64,000 nucleotides of DNA, taken from the NCBI RefSeq assembly GCF_027563345.1, contig NZ_JAMKBK010000010.1, one strand, 5' to 3'. This stretch comes from Psychrobacillus psychrodurans. Lineage in GTDB: Bacteria > Bacillota > Bacilli > Bacillales_A > Planococcaceae. The notes under the pieces are model-generated. The model saw only the letters and a list, made by a program, of their open reading frames with translations, ran no database searches and was not told where the DNA came from. Both the position numbers and the translations under genes were made by a program. This document shows, in pieces, positions 9,095 to 16,671 of this stretch (its first letter is position 1; the number at the start of each line of letters is the position of its first letter).

Positions 9095-10228
9095 TTATTT
9101 CAGGAAATATTGAAACACTTCATTTCCAATAAATCTTCCCCGTGTAGTAAGCCTCACAAAATTATCTTGAATGATTATTAATTCCTTTTGAAGTAATTCA
9201 TCTAGTTCTTTTCCGTAAATATCATGAAGTGTGATACCATATCTTCCCTCAAACTTTTCTAGTGATACTCCCTCATTCTTTCTTAAACCAAGAAACATTT
9301 CTTCTTCCATTTTTTCCACTTTTGTTACTTCTTTTTGCATCATAAGAGGTTTTTCCCCTAAATCGATTGTTTGCATATACTTTTTTAACGGTCCATGATT
9401 TGAATATCTTACACCGTTCACATATCCATGAGCACCAGCACCTAAACCTATATATTCATCATTGTTCCAATACAGTAAATTATGCTTCGATTCTTTCCCC
9501 TCATATGCGAAGTTACTAATTTCATATTGAGTATAACCATGATTTTTCATTTCTTCTAATAAATAGCTATACATTTCTGCCTCTAAGTCTTCACCAGGAA
9601 GAGATAGCTTACCTTTGGATAGTAAATTATAAAAAATCGTTTTTGGTTCTACTAAAAGTGAATAGGCAGATATATGGGGTATTTTTAAGCGGAACGCTTC
9701 CTGTAAGGATGCTTTCCATTGTTCCATCGTTTGGTTGGGAAGACCATACATCAAATCAATACTAATTGATGGGAATTCAGTTTGTTTGGCATATTCTATA
9801 ACTTCATAAACATGATCATTAGAATGAGTTCTTCCTAAAACTTTTAATAGATCTTGATCAAAGGTTTGAACACCCATACTTAAACGATTTACGCCATATT
9901 TACGCATTAACTGCATTTTTTCAAGTGTTAATTCATCCGGATTTGCCTCAGACGTAAACTCCGTTACATGTTCCATTGGTATATGTTTATGAATTAATGA
10001 TAGTAATCGATCTAATTGCTCTACCGTTAAAGAAGTCGGAGTTCCACCACCAATAAATATTGTATCAATTTTAGCTGGTTCTGCATCGTTTTGCCATAAC
10101 GACATTTCTTTTCCAAGAGACTCAATATATTCATCTACAGGTTGATTTTGAAAGAAAAATTTATTGAAATCGCAGTAATTACATATTTGATGACAAAAAG
10201 GAATATGTATATATACGCCTCGTACCAT
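9095..10228 (-). CDS. hemW: Radical SAM heme chaperone HemW
   Basis: HemN-like radical-SAM protein that binds heme and delivers it to respiratory enzymes; not a coproporphyrinogen dehydrogenase. The cluster motif CHQICNYC gives C12, C16 and C19, and the following residues are Asp-Phe, so the additional Cys of true HemN is missing, which is the usual distinction. GGGTPTSL (SAM binding) and the C-terminal HemN domain are present. Length 377 is normal. It lies between lepA and hrcA as in B. subtilis. ATG start after a TAGGGA site. Confidence 0.93.
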   Translation of the reverse strand: MVRGVYIHIPFCHQICNYCDFNKFFFQNQPVDEYIESLGKEMSLWQNDAEPAKIDTIFIGGGTPTSLTVEQLDRLLSLIHKHIPMEHVTEFTSEANPDELTLEKMQLMRKYGVNRLSMGVQTFDQDLLKVLGRTHSNDHVYEVIEYAKQTEFPSISIDLMYGLPNQTMEQWKASLQEAFRLKIPHISAYSLLVEPKTIFYNLLSKGKLSLPGEDLEAEMYSYLLEEMKNHGYTQYEISNFAYEGKESKHNLLYWNNDEYIGLGAGAHGYVNGVRYSNHGPLKKYMQTIDLGEKPLMMQKEVTKVEKMEEEMFLGLRKNEGVSLEKFEGRYGITLHDIYGKELDELLQKELIIIQDNFVRLTTRGRFIGNEVFQYFLK

Positions 10229-10260
10229 AACTATCCCTACTTTCTTTCCATAAAGGAAAA

Positions 10261-10282
10261 AGGAGGCTACTAGTGCCCCCTC
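10261..10282 (-). terminator. Terminator after lepA
   Basis: Minus-strand AGGGGGC, a 7-base loop and GCCTCCT form an imperfect hairpin followed by TTTTT. It lies about 10 bases beyond the lepA stop and before hemW, so hemW should have its own promoter or depend on read-through. Confidence 0.65.
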
Positions 10283-10290
10283 TTTTACTT

Positions 10291-12120
10291 TTATTTATTT
10301 GGCTCATCCATTTTAAGAACGGCCATAAATGCTTCCTGAGGAACTTCTACAGAACCTACTTGCTTCATGCGTTTTTTTCCTTCTTTTTGTTTATCAAGAA
10401 GTTTGCGTTTACGAGATATATCTCCGCCGTAACATTTCGCCAAGACATTTTTACCGATAGACTTAATAGTAGACCTAGCGACGATTTTTTGTCCAATAGC
10501 AGCTTGTACTGGAACTTCAAATTGTTGTCTAGGGATTAGAGCTTTTAGCTTTTCAACTATAACCTTCCCACGTTCGTACGCGAAATCACGGTGAACAATA
10601 AAGCTAAGAGCATCCACTTTCTCACTGTTAAGTAAAATATCCATTTTCACTAACTTAGATTCCTTATATCCAATTAAGTCGTAATCAAAAGAAGCATAGC
10701 CTTTTGTACTCGACTTTAAAGCATCAAAGAAGTCATAAACAACTTCTGATAAAGGAATTTCATAAATAATATTAACACGTGATTTCGATAAGAAATCCAT
10801 CGTGATAAAGTTCCCGCGTTTACGTTGACAAAGTTCCATAACTGAACCTACATAATCTTCTGGAACCATAATAGATGCTTTTACATATGGTTCTTCGATT
10901 GTATCTACTTTTTGGACGTCCGGCATCATTGATGGGTTGTCCACTTTTAGAGTATCTCCGTTTGTAAGCTTTACATCATATATAACACTAGGTGCCGTAG
11001 TAATTAAATCAATCTTAAATTCACGTTCTATACGCTCCTGAATTATCTCCATATGTAATAATCCAAGGAAACCACAACGATATCCAAAACCTAATGCTTG
11101 GGAAGTTTCCGGTTCGAACTCTAATGCTGAATCATTCAGTTGAAGTTTTTCTAAAGCCTCACGTAAATCAACGTATTTCGTATTGTCAATTGGATATAAC
11201 CCACAGAAAACCATTGGATTCATTTTTTTATATCCAGCTAAAGGTTCCAAAGCAGGATTGTTAGCTAAAGTAATCGTATCACCGACACTTGAGTCACCTA
11301 CGTTTTTCATGGAAGCAGTTAAAAATCCAACGTCACCAACAGTCAATTCAGAACGCTGTGTCGTTCTAGGAGTAAATACCCCCGTCTCTACTACTTCGAA
11401 TTCCTTGCCAGAAGACATCATTTTAATCGTATCGCCTGGTTTAACTGTACCTTCCACAATACGAATATAAACGATTACTCCACGATAAGGATCAAATAAT
11501 GAGTCAAATATCAATGCCTTTAAAGGTGCATTTGGATCTCCAGATGGTGCAGGTACTTTTTCTACAATTTGTTCTAGGATTTCTTCGATACCAATACCAG
11601 CTTTTGCAGATGCTAAAACAGCTTCTGAAGCATCCAAACCAATAACGTCTTCAACCTCTGCTCTTACACGCTCTGGATCTGCAGCTGGAAGATCTATTTT
11701 ATTGATAACTGGAAGTATTTCAAGATCATTATCTAAAGCCAAATAAACATTTGCAAGTGTCTGTGCTTCAATTCCCTGTGCTGCATCTACAACTAAAATA
11801 GCGCCTTCACAGGCAGCTAAGCTACGAGACACCTCATAGGTGAAATCGACATGACCTGGAGTATCAATAAGATGGAAGATGTACTCTTCACCGTCTTTTG
11901 CATTATAAGTCAATTGAACAGCATTCAATTTTATAGTAATACCACGTTCACGTTCAAGATCCATTGAATCGAGTAATTGGCTCTGCATTTCTCGAGATGT
12001 TACCGTTTGCGTTTTTTCTAAGATACGATCCGCAAGTGTCGATTTCCCATGATCAATATGGGCAATAATCGAAAAATTACGTATTTTCTTCTGTCGTGCT
12101 AGTCTCTCATCATTATTCAT
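10291..12120 (-). CDS. lepA: Elongation factor 4 (LepA)
   Basis: Translational GTPase that acts on ribosomes during initiation/elongation stress. Visible G motifs: G1 AHIDHGKST near residue 19, G3 DTPGH near 82, G4 NKID near 140. Domains II, III, V and the LepA-specific C-terminal domain (ending with KRMKQVGSVEVPQEAF) complete the 609 residues. Start ATG preceded by TAGGAGTG. It is followed by a terminator. Confidence 0.97.
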   Translation of the reverse strand: MNNDERLARQKKIRNFSIIAHIDHGKSTLADRILEKTQTVTSREMQSQLLDSMDLERERGITIKLNAVQLTYNAKDGEEYIFHLIDTPGHVDFTYEVSRSLAACEGAILVVDAAQGIEAQTLANVYLALDNDLEILPVINKIDLPAADPERVRAEVEDVIGLDASEAVLASAKAGIGIEEILEQIVEKVPAPSGDPNAPLKALIFDSLFDPYRGVIVYIRIVEGTVKPGDTIKMMSSGKEFEVVETGVFTPRTTQRSELTVGDVGFLTASMKNVGDSSVGDTITLANNPALEPLAGYKKMNPMVFCGLYPIDNTKYVDLREALEKLQLNDSALEFEPETSQALGFGYRCGFLGLLHMEIIQERIEREFKIDLITTAPSVIYDVKLTNGDTLKVDNPSMMPDVQKVDTIEEPYVKASIMVPEDYVGSVMELCQRKRGNFITMDFLSKSRVNIIYEIPLSEVVYDFFDALKSSTKGYASFDYDLIGYKESKLVKMDILLNSEKVDALSFIVHRDFAYERGKVIVEKLKALIPRQQFEVPVQAAIGQKIVARSTIKSIGKNVLAKCYGGDISRKRKLLDKQKEGKKRMKQVGSVEVPQEAFMAVLKMDEPNK

Positions 12121-12390
12121 ACTTGTTCACTCCTAATTAAACTACTTGCATTATAACAGATAAAGGATTGTTTAAAAGATATTACTGTATCATTGTATGT
12201 ACATTCTAGATTGTTTAAATTGAGTTGAACCCATAATTAATTGATGTCGTGCTGAGTGGATATCAACGTTGTTCGGATTTCACTATTTAATATACTTTTA
12301 TGTATTTTAAAATAAATAATTTTTCGCCAGACTTTAATCTTATCAAAAACCTCTTAATAACACAATCTACGAGTATATATTCCTTATGAA
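12121..12390. other. Non-coding gap between spoIIP and lepA
   Basis: About 270 AT-rich bases that must hold the lepA promoter. I see no gene, RNA or convincing promoter pair. The yqxA gene found near this position in B. subtilis is absent. A short segment near 12240-12290 (GTTGTTCGGATTTCAC) may be a worn copy of the genome's intergenic repeat, but the match is too weak to rely on. Confidence 0.4.
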
Positions 12391-12420
12391 AAGAGATGAA
12401 GCATAATTGCTTCATCTCTT
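12391..12420 (-). terminator. Terminator of gpr-spoIIP
   Basis: Perfect inverted repeat AAGAGATGAAGCA/TGCTTCATCTCTT immediately after the spoIIP stop, followed on the minus strand by TTTTC. Confidence 0.75.
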
Positions 12421-12429
12421 ATTGTTTAC

Positions 12430-13248
12430 TTATATTGGTAAATCTTCATTTAACATATTAGATATTGCTTTTGCTAAAACTGCAATAGAACGATTTAATT
12501 CCTGTTCATTATTATCAATGCCACCCAATTCTACATTGAGTAAAATTTTGGAAAGGTCTTGATTGTATACACCGTCTACTCCCTTTCCTTCTCGTGGTAG
12601 AATTCCTCGTGAAATTCCAGGAACTAATTTATTAAGTTGATCAGAGAGATTTTGTGCGAGTTGTTCATTCCATTTATAATTGGGGTGCTCTCGGCCAATA
12701 ACAAATATAAATTTAGCATAGCGTTCTTCTCCATTTATAAGCGTCGTCACATTTGCTTTTGCGGAATCCCTATGAATATCTAAAATAATATCATATTCTT
12801 TCTGCCCAATTGCTTGTTGAACAAAAGGTCTTATTGAATCATATTGTTTCGCATCTCCAGTAATCTCTGGTCCCAAAATATCGGTTTCTAATTGATGAAC
12901 TGCAAATTGAGCAGTTATTTGCTCTTGGAAGGACGTAATATTGTTTTCTGAATGGTACGTTGCAATTTTCTCACCCTTAGCAGCTAGTATAGGCTTATAG
13001 GCTTCTTGAGAATGGGTAAAATAAACAAATGCTTTTTTAGGTTCTAAAATTTCGGGAGCAGCAGTTTTTGTTTCTAACTGCGCGGCGTAGACGACTGCAG
13101 TGGTACTCTCCTCTTTTGGTGTTACTTCTTTTGTTGCGGTTTGTTGCTTTTGTTGCGGGAAAAGAGGCGTTTGGACGGTTGCAATAATAATTGGTGCTAA
13201 AAATAAAAGTAATAAAATGCTAACTACATTCTTTAAGGACTTAGCCAT
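12430..13248 (-). CDS. spoIIP: Stage II sporulation protein P (cell-wall hydrolase)
   Basis: Mother-cell amidase/endopeptidase of the SpoIID-SpoIIM-SpoIIP complex that thins septal peptidoglycan and drives engulfment. The N-terminus (MAKSLKNVVSILLLLFLAP) is a single membrane segment; the C-terminal amidase domain has the motifs VYFTHSQEAYKP, DIILDIHRDSA with the zinc-ligand His, the FVIGREHPNY stretch and LLNVELGGIDN with the catalytic Glu. I start at ATG 13248, which follows GGAGAG; an upstream TTG would put that site inside the gene. At 272 residues it is clearly shorter than the roughly 400 of B. subtilis SpoIIP; the missing part is the linker between membrane anchor and catalytic domain. 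It follows gpr by 54 bases. Confidence 0.9.
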   Translation of the reverse strand: MAKSLKNVVSILLLLFLAPIIIATVQTPLFPQQKQQTATKEVTPKEESTTAVVYAAQLETKTAAPEILEPKKAFVYFTHSQEAYKPILAAKGEKIATYHSENNITSFQEQITAQFAVHQLETDILGPEITGDAKQYDSIRPFVQQAIGQKEYDIILDIHRDSAKANVTTLINGEERYAKFIFVIGREHPNYKWNEQLAQNLSDQLNKLVPGISRGILPREGKGVDGVYNQDLSKILLNVELGGIDNNEQELNRSIAVLAKAISNMLNEDLPI

Positions 13249-13302
13249 AATTTCCACTCTCCTCACACAATCGTATGAAGAGAGCGGCAATTTTAGAACA
13301 CT

Positions 13303-14319
13303 TTATCTAGTTGTAATCCAACTTTCTATCCCATTAGACAATATATATGCATAGTGTTCAACCCAAGCATCCGTTTCTTTAGGGGTTACAAATAGGGATG
13401 GGTTTTTACCGACAAATACTTCTTCAAACAACTTTCTTTTTTCTTCCGTAGACCACGTAACCCATTCTCCAAAAATTGGTTGAAGTACAGATTTGTCGAT
13501 GTTCGGTTTTTTATTAGAAACCATCGGCGTTACCGCTAATGCAGAGGAAGGTCGCCCTTTTTCCTCCACCTTAGAAGCAATATAATGAATGACTTGCTCC
13601 ATTGCATCAGCATATAAAACTGGTCCATCCACAACCATCGGAATACCTATAGCTGTTACTGGCACCCCATATACTTCTTCCGATATTTCTTTTCGTTGAT
13701 TTCCTACACCTGATCCTGGATGTATTCCTGTATTTGTCAGCTGAATAGTTTTACATAGGCGTTCGCTATTTCTAGCTGCTAAAGCATCTAACACAATGAT
13801 TAGATCTGGTTTATATGCTTTACTAATTGCTTCTACAAAATCACTTGTCTCAAAACCTGTTTGTCCAGTTACCCCTGGAGCATACATCACTACTTTTACC
13901 CGTTCAGCACTTTCAGTCAATGAAGAACTTTGTAAATACTCAATTGCCTTTGGACCAATGGCATCAGGAGTTATAGTTGCATTACCTAATCCAATGATTA
14001 ATATTTTTGAGTCCTTCGATAGATTTAAATCATGATGCATCTCTCTAAGTTTTTCGATAAATATTTTTTCTAAGGGTTTGAAACTATCCTCTTGGTCCGG
14101 ACTCACCGTCAAATCCGTTAAAGTAATATATTTACCTTTTTTCTTTCCTAATTTCTTTTCTCCTTCTTCATTGACTTCAATTGATGTCACAAGTACTGCA
14201 CCTTCACGATTTTCTTCGAATGTAATTCCTTCGGAGTTTTTAAGTTTATTTTTCTCCTCGCCTGTACGATGCTTTACCATTTCATCTGATTCATCTAATA
14301 AATCAGTTCTTCCCCACAT
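13303..14319 (-). CDS. gpr: Spore germination protease GPR
   Basis: Aspartic-type protease that degrades small acid-soluble proteins at germination; made in the forespore as an inactive zymogen. Family motifs: ILIIGLGNATITPDAIGP, VMYAPGVTGQTGFETSD, LIIVLDALAARNSER, TGIHPGSGVGNQRKE and VTAIGIPMVVDGP, with the two aspartates of the active site. The protein starts MWGRTDLLDES from ATG after AAGAGGTG; an in-frame stop lies 8 codons upstream. Compared with B. subtilis (16-residue propeptide ending IRTD) only six residues precede the cleavage-equivalent position, so the propeptide is unusually short. Upstream of spoIIP and divergent from rpsT. Confidence 0.95.
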   Translation of the reverse strand: MWGRTDLLDESDEMVKHRTGEEKNKLKNSEGITFEENREGAVLVTSIEVNEEGEKKLGKKKGKYITLTDLTVSPDQEDSFKPLEKIFIEKLREMHHDLNLSKDSKILIIGLGNATITPDAIGPKAIEYLQSSSLTESAERVKVVMYAPGVTGQTGFETSDFVEAISKAYKPDLIIVLDALAARNSERLCKTIQLTNTGIHPGSGVGNQRKEISEEVYGVPVTAIGIPMVVDGPVLYADAMEQVIHYIASKVEEKGRPSSALAVTPMVSNKKPNIDKSVLQPIFGEWVTWSTEEKRKLFEEVFVGKNPSLFVTPKETDAWVEHYAYILSNGIESWITTR

Positions 14320-14379
14320 AATATCACCTCTTATTTAGTGTGGTCGATGTGTCAAGTAAATATTCTTTGCATTTATATA

Positions 14380-14408
14380 TTGCAATTTGTTTTTGTGTTT
14401 GTTAAAAT
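14380..14408 (+). promoter_or_regulatory. Sigma-A promoter of rpsT
   Basis: TTGCAA (14380-14385), 17-base spacer, TAAAAT (14403-14408), about 60 bases upstream of the rpsT start. Spacing is ideal and the -10 matches 5 of 6. Confidence 0.6.
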
Positions 14409-14467
14409 AATGCTTGTTGTATTAGAAAGAAATGTATCATCTCAGACCTTATTAGGAGGTGAAAGGT

Positions 14468-14716
14468 ATGCCAAACATTAAATCTGCTATTAAACGTGTT
14501 AAGACAAATGAGAGATTAAACACTCAAAACGCAAAAGCAAAATCAGCAATGCGTACTGCTGTGAAAAAAGCTGATACTGCTGCTCTTAATAACGACGAAA
14601 ACGCAAAAGATCTAATTAAAACTGCTATTCAACAACTTGAAAAAGCAGCTTCAAAAGGATTAATTCATAAAAACGCAGCTTCTCGTAAGAAGTCTCAATT
14701 AATGAAAAAAGCGTAA
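14468..14716 (+). CDS. rpsT: 30S ribosomal protein S20
   Basis: Primary 16S rRNA-binding protein of the small subunit. The 82-residue basic, Ala/Lys-rich protein (MPNIKSAIKRVKTNERLN ... HKNAASRKKSQLMKKA) is a clear S20. The ATG at 14468 is preceded by TTAGGAGGTGAAAGGT; an in-frame GTG at 14459 lies within that site and is rejected. It is a single-gene unit, opposite in direction to gpr and convergent with holA, with its own promoter and terminator. Confidence 0.97.
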   Translation: MPNIKSAIKRVKTNERLNTQNAKAKSAMRTAVKKADTAALNNDENAKDLIKTAIQQLEKAASKGLIHKNAASRKKSQLMKKA

Positions 14717-14720
14717 TAAA

Positions 14721-14752
14721 AAAAGACTATCCGATTATTTCGGATAGTCTTT
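14721..14752 (+). terminator. Terminator of rpsT
   Basis: Perfect hairpin AAAGACTATCCGA/TCGGATAGTCTTT followed by T-rich sequence, directly after the rpsT stop. Confidence 0.93.
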
Positions 14753-15139
14753 ATTTTTTTCAAAAAATAGTTTTCCCCTTAAGGGCATGGTGGAAATTCG
14801 GTAAAAGCATTTTTGACTTCACATAAAAGAAACTATTTTTAAAAAAACATTGCACAAAAGGTTTCTCGTTGATTATTACTACTTTTAGGTTCTAATACAG
14901 AATATCAAATCGCGCTATCCCCCCTAAAGTGTAGGATTTAAAGAAAGAATCATGAACATATCTTGGAATCCTGTTATTAACATAAATGCCCGTAAAAACA
15001 CCATCACGAATGCAATGACTCGAAATTTCTGCTTAACAGACTATAACTTGGAAAAACCATCTTTAATCACGTATTTATTGGTGGATTAACATACTTAAAT
15101 CCAAAGATTATAGAGTGAACTTAATAACGATTAAGCCCC
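14753..15139. other. Non-coding gap between rpsT and holA
   Basis: Nearly 390 bases with no open frame of note, no strong hairpin and no repeat that I could match to the others in the window. It is flanked by the 3' ends of two convergent genes. Confidence 0.5.
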
Positions 15140-16144
15140 TTACTTCAGCAAAAACATCTCTAAAATTCTATCTCGATTTATATTTAGTGTTTTTAACTGT
15201 AAATCGACTGTCGCAAGATCATTCAATGTTTGCAGCAGTTTTTGTTCATTGTGAAGCATAGGGTGATCTATTAATAACTTTACTCGGTATGGATGGACCT
15301 TAAGCTGATTGGCAATTTGCTGAGCATGATAGCCTTTTTTCTTTAAGTGGCTTACCTGGACCATTAATCTAACTTGTGTTGCTATTAAAGCATTTAGCTT
15401 TAATGGATCCTCTTTTCTCTTCAATAAATCGTGATAAATTTCAATCGCTTCACTTTTATGCCCCGAAAGATAAGCATTTCCTAATGTAAAAACATCTTGC
15501 TCTAGAGTACGTACAAGCAACTTCTTTATTGTGTCACTATCGATCTCTTGCTCTTCGCCAACGAAAGTTGCTATTTTCGCTAACTCTGTCTGCAGATGAA
15601 CAAGATCCGTTCCACCAAGTTCAATTAGGCAATCTATAGACTCATCAGACATCGTTTTCCCATGTGTAGAAAGTTCATGTAAAATCCATCCCTTTAAATC
15701 ATGGACCTGTAAGCTAACTGACTCAATAACATTGGCTGTCTGTTTCATAGCTTTTGTAATTTTCTTACGTTCGTCTAGTTTTTCATAAGGTGCTATAAAA
15801 ACAGTGATTGCTGATGGTGAAGGAGATTTCAACCACTCTTCTAGACTAACCGTATCATGGACTATTTTTTCTTTTCCCTTTTCAGTCGCTTTTAGAAAGA
15901 ATGCATTTTTTGCTATAACCAGTTTCTTATCTGAAAAAAAAGGAATAGTATCTGCCTCATACATAACCTCGTCTACTTTACTTTCCTCCATATCGAAGGT
16001 GATAACTTCTAATTCCCCTTGATCATTTAATTGTCTTTTAATTCTTTTTAATGTTTCTTCGATAAAATATGCTTCATTTCCATATAATAAATACACAGAA
16101 GAAATGTTATTATTAGATATCTGCATCCACTTTTCTGAAATCAT
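15140..16144 (-). CDS. holA: DNA polymerase III delta subunit (clamp loader)
   Basis: Clamp-loader subunit that opens the beta sliding clamp (YqeN). The 334 residues match the family: N-terminal SVYLLYGNEAYFIEETL, a degenerate AAA+ domain without a Walker A motif, and the C-terminal collar region with YHAQQIANQLKVHPYRVKLL. ATG start after AGGAGCAC. In B. subtilis this gene also lies between rpsT and yqzM/comEC. Confidence 0.94.
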   Translation of the reverse strand: MISEKWMQISNNNISSVYLLYGNEAYFIEETLKRIKRQLNDQGELEVITFDMEESKVDEVMYEADTIPFFSDKKLVIAKNAFFLKATEKGKEKIVHDTVSLEEWLKSPSPSAITVFIAPYEKLDERKKITKAMKQTANVIESVSLQVHDLKGWILHELSTHGKTMSDESIDCLIELGGTDLVHLQTELAKIATFVGEEQEIDSDTIKKLLVRTLEQDVFTLGNAYLSGHKSEAIEIYHDLLKRKEDPLKLNALIATQVRLMVQVSHLKKKGYHAQQIANQLKVHPYRVKLLIDHPMLHNEQKLLQTLNDLATVDLQLKTLNINRDRILEMFLLK

Positions 16145-16299
16145 GTTAAGTGCTCCTTGCTATGTATAGTTATATTTCATTATATCGTAAATACGTGTAT
16201 AAATTGTGACATTATATGCCTTACTAGAAAAAGAAAAGTTTGTATATAGATTTTTTATAGGCAATCCTTTATAATTAGGTGGAAATAGGAGGGGTAACA

Positions 16300-16434
16300 A
16301 TGAATGAGTTTGAACAAAATGTCCAGTCGAAACGTAACGACGCGATCGACTCTGGTGTAGGTTTTGTAGTCTCCTTTGGTTTTTTTGCAATAATGTTTGT
16401 CATTGCAACCGTTATTGAGTTCGTAGCTCGATAA
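16300..16434 (+). CDS. yqzM: YqzM family small membrane protein
   Basis: A 44-residue protein, MNEFEQNVQSKRNDA followed by a single transmembrane segment (GFVVSFGFFAIMFVIATVI). It is very close to B. subtilis YqzM in sequence and occupies the same position between comEC and holA, on the opposite strand to both. A strong AGGAGGGG site lies before the ATG and a terminator follows. In B. subtilis YqzM has been linked to DNA uptake by genetic work, but I treat the function as unknown. Confidence 0.92.
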   Translation: MNEFEQNVQSKRNDAIDSGVGFVVSFGFFAIMFVIATVIEFVAR

Positions 16435-16484
16435 AATGAAAATTCAATTAGTGAGATATTCTTCAATCGTACTGATTGAAAACT

Positions 16485-16521
16485 AAAAGGGTTTTGCCTC
16501 GTGGAGGTAAAACCCTTTTTT
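16485..16521 (+). terminator. Terminator of yqzM
   Basis: Near-perfect inverted repeat AAAAGGGTTTTGCCTC/GAGGTAAAACCCTTTT followed by T residues, 50 bases after the yqzM stop. Confidence 0.9.
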
Positions 16522-16671
16522 CACTGCACTTTCATATTTCGAAGCTAATATAATATAGCAAGCGGAAACATTCTAAGCATCTGGGGCACAGCTTCATTCT
16601 CCTTTTGCCACAGGATGTTAGTCAGACGTGGCCACACAATATGGCTTATTAAGCCTTTGTCCTTTAAATAC

